NCBI RefSeq assembly: GCF_001434895.1
Contig: NZ_AZEE01000027.1
Coordinates: 245,360-309,359 of the forward strand
DNA: 64,000 bases
Direction: 5' to 3'
Source of the DNA: Secundilactobacillus odoratitofui DSM 19909 = JCM 15043
GTDB lineage: Bacteria; Bacillota; Bacilli; Lactobacillales; Lactobacillaceae
The stretch's first letter is position 1. Each line of letters begins with the position of its first letter. The notes beneath the pieces are model-generated. The model was not told the origin of the DNA, searched no databases, and was given only the letters and a program-made list of their open reading frames with translations. Position numbers and translations under genes: made by a program. Below, piece after piece: positions 56,151 through 63,933 of the stretch.

Positions 56151-56426
56151 CTAATAAAACCTTCTTCTCACCCAGCTTGCGATGCCGCCAATTAGAATTA
56201 AAACCGATAGTCCTACGACGGTGGCTTGTCGGTCCGCCGGTCGCTTTGTCTGGAAAAAGCGAATCGGATTGTCCTGCTCGCCAACCTGAATCTTAGCACT
56301 TCGGTTTGGTATTCTGATTACCCGCTGTGTTGCAACTACTTGGTCAGTCGTCGAAGCCTCAGCGGTGACTGGCTGACACATCACGACTAACAAAAATCCA
56401 ACCATCAACAGCTTTAACCCAGTCAT
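56151..56426 (-). CDS. Small membrane protein with signal peptide and C-terminal span
   Basis: 91 residues: signal peptide (LLMVGFLLVVMCQPVTA), a short outer part (about 35 residues), a hydrophobic C-terminal span (VVGLSVLILIGGIASW) and a VRRRFY tail. The layout resembles a sortase substrate, but no LPXTG motif is seen (FFQTKRPAD takes its place), so it is probably a simple membrane protein or a degenerate sortase substrate. GGAGGTGG precedes the ATG at 56426. Function unknown. Confidence 0.6.
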   Translation of the reverse strand: MTGLKLLMVGFLLVVMCQPVTAEASTTDQVVATQRVIRIPNRSAKIQVGEQDNPIRFFQTKRPADRQATVVGLSVLILIGGIASWVRRRFY

Positions 56427-56524
56427 TGGACCACCTCCACTAGTCATCTTCAGCTTCTAGTTAAGGTATACACCCTGCGTTTTTAGTTTGCGTAAAGGTG
56501 GTGTAAAGGTTGGGTAAAGGTACA

Positions 56525-56648
56525 GAGTGGGACAAGCGGCGTTTAAGTCCCAGAGTATAAGCAGGCCACACCGAGTAGGCCGCTCTTGCCTGCTTGGTGT
56601 GGCCTGCTTATACGGCCGGGGCTTGCCGCTTGGCTCACGTTTCAGCTA
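56525..56648 (+). ncRNA. Family-2 structured intergenic element, copy 5
   Basis: Outer stem 56527-56540 with 56625-56638 (one G-U, one mismatch), TCCCAGAG, a hairpin with TATAAGCAGGCCACACC / GGTGTGGCCTGCTTATA arms, CGGCCGGGG and CACGTTTCAGC. Convergent with copy 6. Confidence 0.7.
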
Positions 56649-56692
56649 TGCTGCCATAAACCAACTCACCATAGCCACTTCACCCCTACTAT

Positions 56693-56770
56693 CTAGCCGT
56701 AACGCGCAAAATAAAGCAGCGACCTGCATATAAGTACCTCAGGCCATAAATCTAAATTCGGGATTTATAG
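56693..56770 (-). ncRNA. Partial family-2 copy in tandem
   Basis: This 78-bp stretch is nearly identical to 56789-56866 of the complete copy 6 downstream, differing mainly in the hairpin arms. It lacks the other half of the stem, so it cannot form the full structure; it looks like a partial tandem duplication of about 96-bp unit spacing. Confidence 0.6.
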
Positions 56771-56795
56771 CACTTTCTCCCTATTCTCTAGCCGT

Positions 56796-56911
56796 AACGC
56801 GCAAAATAAAGCAGCGACCTGCATATAAGGGCCTCAGACCATAAATCCAAGTTCGGGATTTATGGTCTGAGGCCCTTATACACCGGTCGCTAACCGCTTT
56901 ATTTTGCGCTC
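56796..56911 (-). ncRNA. Family-2 structured element, copy 6 (3' of metalloprotease)
   Basis: Outer 14-bp perfect stem GCGCAAAATAAAGC / GCTTTATTTTGCGC (56799-56812, 56896-56909), GCGACC/GGTCGC inner stem, GTATAAG...CTTATAT loop words and a long hairpin with arms of about 26 bp. It begins 10 bases after the stop at 56921. Confidence 0.68.
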
Positions 56912-56920
56912 ATTTACTTT

Positions 56921-58075
56921 TTACCAGTACCCCAGCTTTTGTGCTAACTTGGCACGATCAACATCTCGTGTTGATAGGCTTGGGGTTTCTCTTCTCGATT
57001 GGGTTGGATCCTTTGGTGAGGTCCAACTGTACTTGCCATTGACGCTACTGCTAAAGCCGTCGTCACTGGTTTCGGCGTACATGATATCCGTCAGATATGG
57101 CGTATGGTCAAGGCCCAGTGAATGGCCCAATTCGTGGACCAAGACACTTTCCCAGTAATTGGTGGCAGTTGGTGCCGCAGCTTTTTGCGCAGCAATCAAC
57201 TTGGTGTATAAGTCATGGCCCTTCGTCAGGTAACTGGCCTTTTCACTAGAACCCGCCTTAGCGCTCTTATAGGCTTGCGCAACGTCTTCGTACTGGTTAT
57301 ACAGGTCCCGAATCTCAGGCGTATCAGCCACGCTGTTGACATAAGATGCGTCCTTTAGCGCCGTTGAACTCAAGTAGAGGTGCGTCCCATCATTGAGACC
57401 GTCCCAGTCGTTGGAAGCCTTCGACGAAACCACTAAATCATGCTTGCTGGCAGTCCCGGCAATGAAGACTTTCTTGCCAAGGGCTTTGTTCCAAACGCTC
57501 ATCGCCTTAGTAACGTAGCTCTTCAAGCCGGCGTTAGAGACATAGACCCGCGTCTGATGATTCGTAAAACTGGTCAATGCGCCCGTCATGTTGTAGTTTT
57601 TTCGTAAAATAGCCCGGTACTTGCTATAAAAGGCACTCGATTGCTTAAGCAACGTTGCTGATGGGTCCAAGTCAGTGCTTGAATTGATCAGCTTAGTCAA
57701 CGCGCTTTGCGACATAATTGGCGTCGTTAAGTAGCCACGCCAAACCCATCCGGCCTTCTTACCATTGGCAGATTGAATATAATAGTAGATTCGCGTTGAT
57801 TTACCAATCTTCAGCGCCTCGTGACCCTTAGTATAAAACGTGGTATTCGGGTAATTAGAAAGCTTAAAGACTTTCTTACCCAACTTACTGGTATAAGCAT
57901 ACGCACCCTTTGCCTTCGATGCATTGACCTGATAGCTGTGCTTACCCATCGACTTCTTCCATACCACTGACACCTTGGTCTTCGCCTGCGCAGTCGGTGT
58001 CGACATCACTGGCTGAGCAATTAACGCTGCACCAAACGACAATGCTGCCACGACGATGATTCCAAGCTTTTTCAT
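56921..58075 (-). CDS. Secreted matrixin-like zinc metalloprotease with wall-binding module
   Basis: 384 residues with a signal peptide (cleavage near TPTAQA). Residues about 35-120 form one SH3/GW-like module (KVFKLSNYPNTTFYTKG, YYYIQ, GWVWRGYL), the same as in the 4566-5732 protein. The catalytic half carries HELGHSLGLDH, the zinc site HExxHxxGxxH, followed by TDIMYAE, which supplies the Met-turn. It is presumably a wall-associated peptidase, substrate unknown. The gene ends against a family-2 element. Confidence 0.85.
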   Translation of the reverse strand: MKKLGIIVVAALSFGAALIAQPVMSTPTAQAKTKVSVVWKKSMGKHSYQVNASKAKGAYAYTSKLGKKVFKLSNYPNTTFYTKGHEALKIGKSTRIYYYIQSANGKKAGWVWRGYLTTPIMSQSALTKLINSSTDLDPSATLLKQSSAFYSKYRAILRKNYNMTGALTSFTNHQTRVYVSNAGLKSYVTKAMSVWNKALGKKVFIAGTASKHDLVVSSKASNDWDGLNDGTHLYLSSTALKDASYVNSVADTPEIRDLYNQYEDVAQAYKSAKAGSSEKASYLTKGHDLYTKLIAAQKAAAPTATNYWESVLVHELGHSLGLDHTPYLTDIMYAETSDDGFSSSVNGKYSWTSPKDPTQSRRETPSLSTRDVDRAKLAQKLGYW

Positions 58076-58181
58076 ACTGATTGGGCCCCCTTAAAAACGC
58101 GCGTACCGTATTCGATACCAATTTGTTATAGCATCATTTTAACATAACCGGTACGTTTGTTCGCCCTGAATGCAATAAAGA

Positions 58182-58442
58182 TTAGAGAAACTCAATCTTT
58201 AGTTCTTTGTTAACTGCCCGGCCAATTTTTTCCAGCGTTTCAACCGTGATGTTCGTACCGCCATTTTCCCACCTGGCAATCGATGACTGTGGCACTTTGA
58301 TCATCTCGCCAAGTTGAATCTGCGTCAGTCCCGCCTCCACACGTAGTTTTTGAATTTCCACCGCATACTTGTATCGAATACTACTTTGGTGAAACTTCTT
58401 CGCGAACCCCGGCTTCTCAAAAATGTTAGTTTTCTTTCTCAA
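58182..58442 (-). CDS. Small XRE-family HTH protein (HigA-like)
   Basis: 86 residues with a helix-turn-helix at about 35-70 (LRVEAGLTQIQLGEMIKVPQ, SSIARWENGG) and a C-terminal tail VNKELKIEFL. The layout resembles HigA-type antitoxins, which bind DNA and a RelE/HigB toxin, but no toxin frame is seen on either side. It may be an orphan antitoxin or a small regulator. A LexA-type box lies 119 bases upstream at 58561. Confidence 0.8.
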   Translation of the reverse strand: MRKKTNIFEKPGFAKKFHQSSIRYKYAVEIQKLRVEAGLTQIQLGEMIKVPQSSIARWENGGTNITVETLEKIGRAVNKELKIEFL

Positions 58443-58560
58443 AATAACGGCTCCTTTGTGATGTAACTAGTTTCGGCAACATGTCATTGGCGACCGCTGC
58501 ACGTTACCGGCACGCCCGTTTGACAAAATTATTCTACAAAGGAAATCAAATTTCAGAAAT

Positions 58561-58574
58561 CGAACATATGTTCT
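58561..58574. promoter_or_regulatory. LexA/SOS-type box
   Basis: CGAACATATGTTCT, a perfect GAAC-N4-GTTC palindrome that matches the Gram-positive LexA consensus. It lies between the XRE gene (minus, weak -10 TAGAAT at 58531-58536) and the candidate plus-strand RNA promoter (58580-58607). Confidence 0.65.
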
Positions 58575-58579
58575 TGAAA

Positions 58580-58736
58580 TTGAAAATAAACTATGATAAC
58601 CTATAGATATTCGATTGACGAATTCCAATCGGATGATCCTAAAACATTCCTAATTATGTCCTATGTTAGCCGCTTTCTAAGCGTTTGACAGCCATATGGT
58701 CGTCAGTGAACTGTCCCTTCACTGACGACTTTTTTG
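58580..58736 (+). ncRNA. Candidate SOS-linked small RNA with promoter and terminator
   Basis: Promoter TTGAAA (58580-58585) and TATAGA (58602-58607), 16-bp spacer. The transcript of about 120 nt ends in a 12-bp perfect stem GTCGTCAGTGAA / TTCACTGACGAC (58699-58710, 58718-58729) followed by six T. Only very short frames (10-12 codons, no ribosome site) are present, so it is a candidate noncoding RNA or tiny-peptide mRNA. 58737-58980 holds nothing else clear. Confidence 0.5.
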
Positions 58737-58997
58737 GCACTTCTTTTATTGTGTTAAATGGTTAACGGCATAGACCTTTTCGCGAATTTTAAGCATATCA
58801 TTTCTGAAATTAATATAACCTATATGGCCAATCAAACAACATGTCCTCGGTAATTCAACACTCTCAAAATACTGTCGCACCGGCCAATGTAAACTTATCG
58901 CGACCATTATCAAGACATAGGTAACGAAGCGTTTCTAGTGCAAAATTCTGTTTTATTCTATAATTGAACCATTCAAACTCAAACGGAGGTTTTACCT

Positions 58998-59225
58998 ATG
59001 TGGTGGCATAATTCAACCAACATTTTTGTGCATCCTTACGATATTTGGAATACCTATCTGATTCGCCTCGAAACCATTACCTTCCCATTTGTCATTCTAA
59101 GTTGGTTCACCCATATTTGGTGGCTACTGATCATAAGTGGCATCGCGTGGTTTCTTGATTGTTTCTGTACGATTCTCATTATTTGTTTAAATGCGCGGAA
59201 AAAGCATCGTCAGTACAACCATTAA
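58998..59225 (+). CDS. Small membrane protein
   Basis: 75 residues with two likely membrane spans (LETITFPFVILSWFTHIWWL and IISGIAWFLDCFCTILII) and a basic tail (ARKKHRQYNH). It is rich in Trp, Ile and Cys. GGAGG lies nine bases before the ATG and a good terminator follows, so it is probably a real gene. No family recognised; small membrane regulators or toxin-like peptides are possible. Confidence 0.65.
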   Translation: MWWHNSTNIFVHPYDIWNTYLIRLETITFPFVILSWFTHIWWLLIISGIAWFLDCFCTILIICLNARKKHRQYNH

Positions 59226-59240
59226 AAACGGTTAACGTAA

Positions 59241-59286
59241 AGGACCACCTCATTAGCAATCATTGCTAGATGAGGTGGTCCTTTCA
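59241..59286. terminator. Shared terminator of convergent genes
   Basis: Perfect arms AAGGACCACCTCAT / ATGAGGTGGTCCTT with an inner TAGCAAT/ATTGCTA stem between the 58998-59225 and 59300-60379 genes. Confidence 0.88.
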
Positions 59287-59299
59287 AAATTTAAGTCAA

Positions 59300-60379
59300 T
59301 TAATTCGTAAACGTCTGAGCTAATGCTAATCCTAACCGTTGATTCGTTTGAACCGTTGGGTGTAGGTAGCCGTCGTTCAGTGTTGTCGCGTGGTTTTGAT
59401 CCGTAATAATACTTGGTGCGAGTTGCTGGAAGTCAACCACCTTCACGTGTTGCTTGTGGTACACCTTCTTGAGGTAATCGCGTTCTTGTTTGAGCGTGAA
59501 GCCACGATCATTCGAAAACGTATCACAGTTAACGTTGCTCTTCATCGTGTAGCGTGTTAACGGTAAAATACCAATCACTTTCGCCTTGGGATTCAACTTC
59601 TTAAGGTATTTCAGGTAGGTGGTTAATTTACCGCCAATATTGGTTAGACTACCGGAGCCAGATGCTTTCGTATAGTCGTTAGTCCCAATTGCCACATAAA
59701 TGTAGTTCATCTTTTTCAGTTGCGCCTTATGCTGCAGAATCTGCGTCGATAAGTCCTGACCATGTTCGATTCCTGAATTATAGGTGATGTAGCGATGACC
59801 GACAATTTTAGCATCCGGAATCGCATAGTTGTGCAGACGCTTATGATTCATGTGGACATACTGGCCGAACCAATCAAAGTAACTGTTGCCATGGTTAAGT
59901 CTGACACCATCCCAACCAGCCGGAATACTATCGCCTAATACCGCAATTTTACCAGTATATGCTGCGGGCAATTGGTACTTAGGGTGGAACTGTGATGAAT
60001 AAATAGCTTGCAGATCACACGTCTCAATCCAAAATGACTTCTGTCCGGTAATACTAGTCACGTGATAAAACCGGGTCTTCTTGCCGTTCACTTTAATATC
60101 AGCCAGTTGATCCCGATACCAAGCGGCTTTATGATTTGCTTTCGTCAAGGTTACTTTACTGGTTAAGTTCTGATTCTTGTACGCGACCGCGCGAGTCTTC
60201 AGCGCATATGCGTGTGGTTGAGCCGTCTGAGTGCTCACCACTTTAACCGTTTGCTTCGTCTTTGCTTGTCCAATCACAGGTACCATGCCAACAACTCCAA
60301 CTGCTAAACTCAATGCGACCACAAACTGCCAAATCCGACGTTGCTTAAAAATTTTAATCCACTCCCCTACTTTGAACAT
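59300..60379 (-). CDS. Secreted SGNH-hydrolase (GDSL-type esterase)
   Basis: 359 residues. After a signal segment (VALSLAVGVVGMVPVIGQAKA-like) comes an SH3-like region of about 90 residues, then the hydrolase domain: AVLGDSIPAGWDG (block I, catalytic Ser), IGTNDY (block III) and DGYLHP with the catalytic Asp/His (block V). These enzymes act as esterases or deacetylases, often on cell-wall or polysaccharide. Substrate unknown. It ends at a bidirectional terminator and has its own start without clear operon partners. Confidence 0.88.
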   Translation of the reverse strand: MFKVGEWIKIFKQRRIWQFVVALSLAVGVVGMVPVIGQAKTKQTVKVVSTQTAQPHAYALKTRAVAYKNQNLTSKVTLTKANHKAAWYRDQLADIKVNGKKTRFYHVTSITGQKSFWIETCDLQAIYSSQFHPKYQLPAAYTGKIAVLGDSIPAGWDGVRLNHGNSYFDWFGQYVHMNHKRLHNYAIPDAKIVGHRYITYNSGIEHGQDLSTQILQHKAQLKKMNYIYVAIGTNDYTKASGSGSLTNIGGKLTTYLKYLKKLNPKAKVIGILPLTRYTMKSNVNCDTFSNDRGFTLKQERDYLKKVYHKQHVKVVDFQQLAPSIITDQNHATTLNDGYLHPTVQTNQRLGLALAQTFTN

Positions 60380-60428
60380 ACTTTGATAATAGTAACATAT
60401 GTTGTACGTAGTAGGTAGCGGCGCCTTA

Positions 60429-60938
60429 CTAACTTAATTTTTGAGCCAATCGTTCAAACTCACCATGTTGATGCTTAAGCTTTTGCTCAATCAACCTTCG
60501 ATGTTGATGAAATACAGCTTGAACCGTTTCATAATTCTCCATCAATCGTAGTTTAAGTTCCTGGTCATAAGATTGAAGAATTTGATTATTTTCAATTGCG
60601 GAAAGCGTCCCATACCCCATACTTAACAGGGCAGCGGTTTGACGCAATGATAAACCAAGCTCAATTCGATTCGCTTTCACCTCCGCCGCAGTTAAAAAGC
60701 CACATATTTCACGGAATAATTGAAAATCGATCTGAGTATTGTAGTCCGGATTATCGAGTGGCTCAAGGTATTCATCAACTTCATTCAAATCAATTACTAC
60801 GGGCAACCAATTACGATGATGTGCTAAAAATGTTACGCCATTGATAGTGACTTTCTCTACAGTTTCAATCACGTTAAATTGTTCTTCTTGATTCGCAAAG
60901 TGATCGAAATAAGTCGTTTGCCCAATTAATTTAGTCAT
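60429..60938 (-). CDS. HTH-containing regulatory protein
   Basis: 169 residues. The N-terminal 90 residues form a beta-rich domain of unknown kind; the middle carries a helix-turn-helix (RIELGLSLRQTAALLSMGYG, TLSAIENNQ), similar in layout to MqsA-like or XRE antitoxin proteins, and the C-terminal 45 residues form a charged helix (ETVQAVFHQHRRLIEQKLKH). GGGAGG seven bases before the ATG at 60938 fixes the start. No toxin partner is visible, so a general transcription regulator is also possible. Confidence 0.7.
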   Translation of the reverse strand: MTKLIGQTTYFDHFANQEEQFNVIETVEKVTINGVTFLAHHRNWLPVVIDLNEVDEYLEPLDNPDYNTQIDFQLFREICGFLTAAEVKANRIELGLSLRQTAALLSMGYGTLSAIENNQILQSYDQELKLRLMENYETVQAVFHQHRRLIEQKLKHQHGEFERLAQKLS

Positions 60939-61053
60939 TTGAGAGCCTCCCATTATTTAAAACGATAGTGATACCAAGTATCAGTAATGATCCATTTTTA
61001 AATCGGCTTAAATTCTTTCAGTCATGCTTGATAAAGGGTGTGAAAAATCAGTT

Positions 61054-61077
61054 TTTTGTTTCTATATAGAAACAAAA
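61054..61077. promoter_or_regulatory. 24-bp perfect palindrome
   Basis: TTTTGTTTCTAT / ATAGAAACAAAA with no loop, about 115 bases upstream of the HTH gene (60429-60938). It is more like a protein-binding site or a cruciform than a terminator; it could be the operator of the HTH protein. Confidence 0.5.
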
Positions 61078-61200
61078 GCTTAACATGGTTAACCATCTTT
61101 CACAATGAATTAACTACATTCGCTTCTTTGAGTAGTATGATTAGTAACCTCCAGAACAACGGTTTAATCATAACTACGAATTAGGCGACCATAAAAGCTC

Positions 61201-61234
61201 ACAAAAAGAGGCCATTAAATTGGCCCTCTTTTGT
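61201..61234. terminator. Bidirectional-looking hairpin
   Basis: ACAAAA(A)GAGG-CCA / TGG-CCCTCTTTTGT around TTAAAT. It lies before the decayed coding region at 61244; no intact gene on either side needs it. Confidence 0.6.
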
Positions 61235-61243
61235 AAAGATACA

Positions 61244-61592
61244 ATGTTTCTGGACTATTTAAAATGGTTAAAAGACCGTCTTGGTAATTCCTTTGAACAA
61301 TTCACGGCATTAGATATGCTATGAAGTCCCTAGTGATTTGGGTGAAGCTGATTCAAAGTCAACAACTGGTTTGGGTAGTTCAACAAGTATAAATAGGTTT
61401 GCATATTCGAAATGGTGTGCCCGTGGAGGTTATCACATAAAAACTGGTGATATACTAATAATGTATGGCATCCAATGCTGAAATTTAAATCAATCGGAAG
61501 GTGTATGGGTCAGTTACAACGGTGAAGCTCTTCCTTCTGGAAAGATTATTCACACTTTGGATCACGTGGAGCACGCTGATCAAGTTTGAGAA
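61244..61592 (+). pseudogene. Decayed coding region with frameshifts and stops
   Basis: Protein-like residues run in successive frames: MFLDYLKWLKDRLGNSFEQF... to a stop at 61324, then SPSDLGEADSKSTTGLGSS...GGYHIKTGDIL to a stop near 61470, then EGVWVSYNGEALPSGKIIHT...HADQV to 61592. At least two breaks. The parent family is not recognised; the stretch GGYHIKTGDILIMYG before EGVWVSYNG looks like one domain broken by a stop. The frames give no functional product. Confidence 0.5.
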
Positions 61593-61799
61593 AAAAGGTT
61601 TTCTTCAACACTATGCACGACATAATTCTCAGTACCAAATTACATCTCATTTGATTCAATACAATCAGTACACCATTTTAAATTTAAAGCTCATCATTAT
61701 ATCTGGCATTATATCAATCCACATAACCTAGTTAAGGACTTTTCTGGATCATACAACCTAAGGACTTATACAGAATAAATAAATATTGAGGTGATAATT

Positions 61800-62201
61800 T
61801 TGTTAAACAGATTGGTAAACAAGTATGCCTTAATATATCTATTTCAGATATTTTTATTTGTACTTCAACTATCTGCAGGATTAAATTGGTTTATTAATCT
61901 ATTTGTTCAATACTTCGGGCTAATGGGGATGGGAAACCACCCTATAACCTTCATTGTTTTTGCCTGGTTAAGTTTTATCTTTTCTATTTGTATGGTATTG
62001 CAGGCATGCGTTTTATTATTATTTGTTAAGCGTAATATTCCCATCATGATTTGGGTATTTTCGATAGTTGTCAGCATATTGTACTTAATTATCGATTTCT
62101 TCTTTACAGATTTAATTGCCGGATATGACACTTTACTCTTTATATTCAGCAATATTGGTGTTGTTTGGATCAGCTTACTTAAACATCAACTTACTAACTG
62201 A
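61800..62201 (+). CDS. Small integral membrane protein
   Basis: About 133 residues with four strong hydrophobic spans (LIYLFQIFLFVLQLSAGL, FIVFAWLSFIFSICMVLQAC, MIWVFSIVVSILYLIIDFFF, LLFIFSNIGVVWISLL). No catalytic motif or family recognised. GAGGTG lies before both GTG (61791) and TTG (61800) starts; TTG is better spaced. The low GC content and the decayed region before it suggest recent acquisition or low constraint. Confidence 0.6.
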   Translation: MLNRLVNKYALIYLFQIFLFVLQLSAGLNWFINLFVQYFGLMGMGNHPITFIVFAWLSFIFSICMVLQACVLLLFVKRNIPIMIWVFSIVVSILYLIIDFFFTDLIAGYDTLLFIFSNIGVVWISLLKHQLTN

Positions 62202-62301
62202 TTTATATGAGATATATTTAGAAAGCTTATTATTTTTTCCGATCTTTGGGCTAATTTTTTAAAGAGTCCTCGAATATGTTAGATTCATTAAAGGTGAGAA
62301 A

Positions 62302-62622
62302 ATGAAAAAAATAAAAGCAGTACTGATAATTGTATTAATTTGTTTACTAGGGCTCAGTCTACGTTGGTTACCATTTTCCAATAAAAATGCAATTAGATTT
62401 AATTTGCTAATGCACGGTCAAGTAATTGGCTCAGTTTTTTGTGAGCCGACTATTAAAAGCGCAAACGAATCATTGTCGTTACCAAAAAAGGGCGCCAAAA
62501 TTTATTCTATTGGAAAGTACAATTATATGGACTACGATTTGGCATCAAATATCACAGATTACGAAGCGTATACTTTTAAAGGAAAAATCATTGCAAAACC
62601 ATTGGCGGAATACATGCCTTAA
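62302..62622 (+). CDS. Small exported protein
   Basis: 106 residues: N-terminal KKIKAVLIIVLICLLGLSLRW acts as a signal anchor, followed by about 75 residues outside with no known motif (KNAIRFNLLMHGQVIGSVF onward). AGGTGAG precedes the ATG. A terminator at 62681-62717 follows. It may be related in style to the lipoprotein encoded at 63354-63923. Confidence 0.6.
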   Translation: MKKIKAVLIIVLICLLGLSLRWLPFSNKNAIRFNLLMHGQVIGSVFCEPTIKSANESLSLPKKGAKIYSIGKYNYMDYDLASNITDYEAYTFKGKIIAKPLAEYMP

Positions 62623-62680
62623 TAATTCGGACAATCGTTTCAATGATTAATTAATGAAGGTGCATTAGTATCAATAGTAG

Positions 62681-62717
62681 ACGTTTCAAGGACCTCGTGT
62701 CTTGAAACGTTTTTTTT
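62681..62717 (+). terminator. Terminator of the 62302-62622 gene
   Basis: Perfect 10-bp stem ACGTTTCAAG / CTTGAAACGT with a 10-base loop and a run of nine T on the plus strand. Confidence 0.9.
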
Positions 62718-63102
62718 AATGATACAGGTAATAATCATTATTAGAATCTAAGTTTAACAGAATTACTTCATTAGCATCTACCCAAAGGTTGGTTACATTC
62801 TCTACCTAGACAATATGTAAACTACTATCCCTTCGATTCCATTTGTACCAAAACGGCTTAACAAGGACTAAGTTCAAACTGAAAAACAGCAAAATGATCA
62901 TAATAAATCTATGCGCTTCACATTACCCTTCCCCCAATGTACATATTTATTCAGCAAACACCGAATATTTCGTACAGTATTTTAATCAAAAATTACCGGA
63001 CTTGTGTGTATTCATTAAAATCTATTGACGTAAATTCAAAAAAAGTTTCATCAATTTGATAAGTCTATTACAACAATAATTGGAGCACGTTAGTTTGCAT
63101 AT

Positions 63103-63143
63103 AAAGCCCGTAAACATTGGGGAGTGCTTAACCAATGGGCTTT
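63103..63143. terminator. Hairpin in gene-poor region
   Basis: Two-part stem AAAGCCC/GGGCTTT and ATTGG/CCAAT around GGAGTGCTTAA, without a clear T run. 62720-63353 has no convincing gene; short protein-like runs near 63150-63270 look like decayed coding DNA. Confidence 0.45.
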
Positions 63144-63353
63144 GTAAGCCATAGCAGGTGTGCTATCCTAACTACGTATAATCCTGCAAAGGATGCCGAG
63201 ATTAGAGGAGAATTAACAAATAAAAAATTTGCTTCTCGGACACGAAGGCCCATCATAATTGAATAAACTATTTGATGTATGCGTGGAACGACCCTGTTTT
63301 TAAGGGAACGCGTCTTAGAACAATTGGGAAGGTAGGACCATATCACACGAAGA

Positions 63354-63923
63354 ATGAATAACAGTTTAATCAAAAAAATTTCTAGGAATAATTTATTCCG
63401 TGTCACACTTTTGGTTATCTTTGCAGTTTCCTTATTAAGCAGCTGTAAGTTTAAAAAAATAAATAACGATGCTAATCAAAGTGGCATCGGTGCAATGCAA
63501 GGAATGGTTTTTGATAAAAAAGTCCTAACCAGAGTTGTCCCACAACAAACATCTTTTTTGGGTCCTTCAAACTATCATAGAGGGTATCCTGTGATGAATG
63601 GCAAGCAGTATTCCAAGTACGTTGAGACAGGCGGTGATGGGAGCATTGTAGAAACCATCGGGAAAAATGAAACAGTTCAAACGCTTGATTTAAACAACTA
63701 TTCTAGATTGTTAGCGCAGACAAATACGGAGAAAATCTTTAGTCCTTTTTGGTATTCAGGAAAATGGATTAAGTCTGATTACCGCTTAAGATACATTTTA
63801 GTAGTTAACATTAAGGATGTTCACCGGAAACTTGCAGTCTCAAAAAATATGTATCAGCAGGCTAAATTAGGTGATTATATCAATGTCTTTAAAACTAAAT
63901 TTAAAATTATTCAAGAAAAGTAA
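63354..63923 (+). CDS. Putative lipoprotein
   Basis: 189 residues. The N-terminal segment VTLLVIFAVSLLSSC has a lipobox-like LSSC, so the mature protein probably begins at Cys after cleavage by signal peptidase II and is attached to the outer face of the membrane. The rest (about 155 residues) is basic and not recognised. The ribosome site before the ATG is poor. It is followed by another exported protein gene ten bases later, so a small operon is likely. Confidence 0.65.
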   Translation: MNNSLIKKISRNNLFRVTLLVIFAVSLLSSCKFKKINNDANQSGIGAMQGMVFDKKVLTRVVPQQTSFLGPSNYHRGYPVMNGKQYSKYVETGGDGSIVETIGKNETVQTLDLNNYSRLLAQTNTEKIFSPFWYSGKWIKSDYRLRYILVVNIKDVHRKLAVSKNMYQQAKLGDYINVFKTKFKIIQEK

Positions 63924-63933
63924 AGGCCTATAA

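Noticed and set aside
63128-63406. A 92-codon minus-strand frame near the right end
   Set aside because: No ribosome site, no domain pattern, and it overlaps the lipoprotein start on the other strand.
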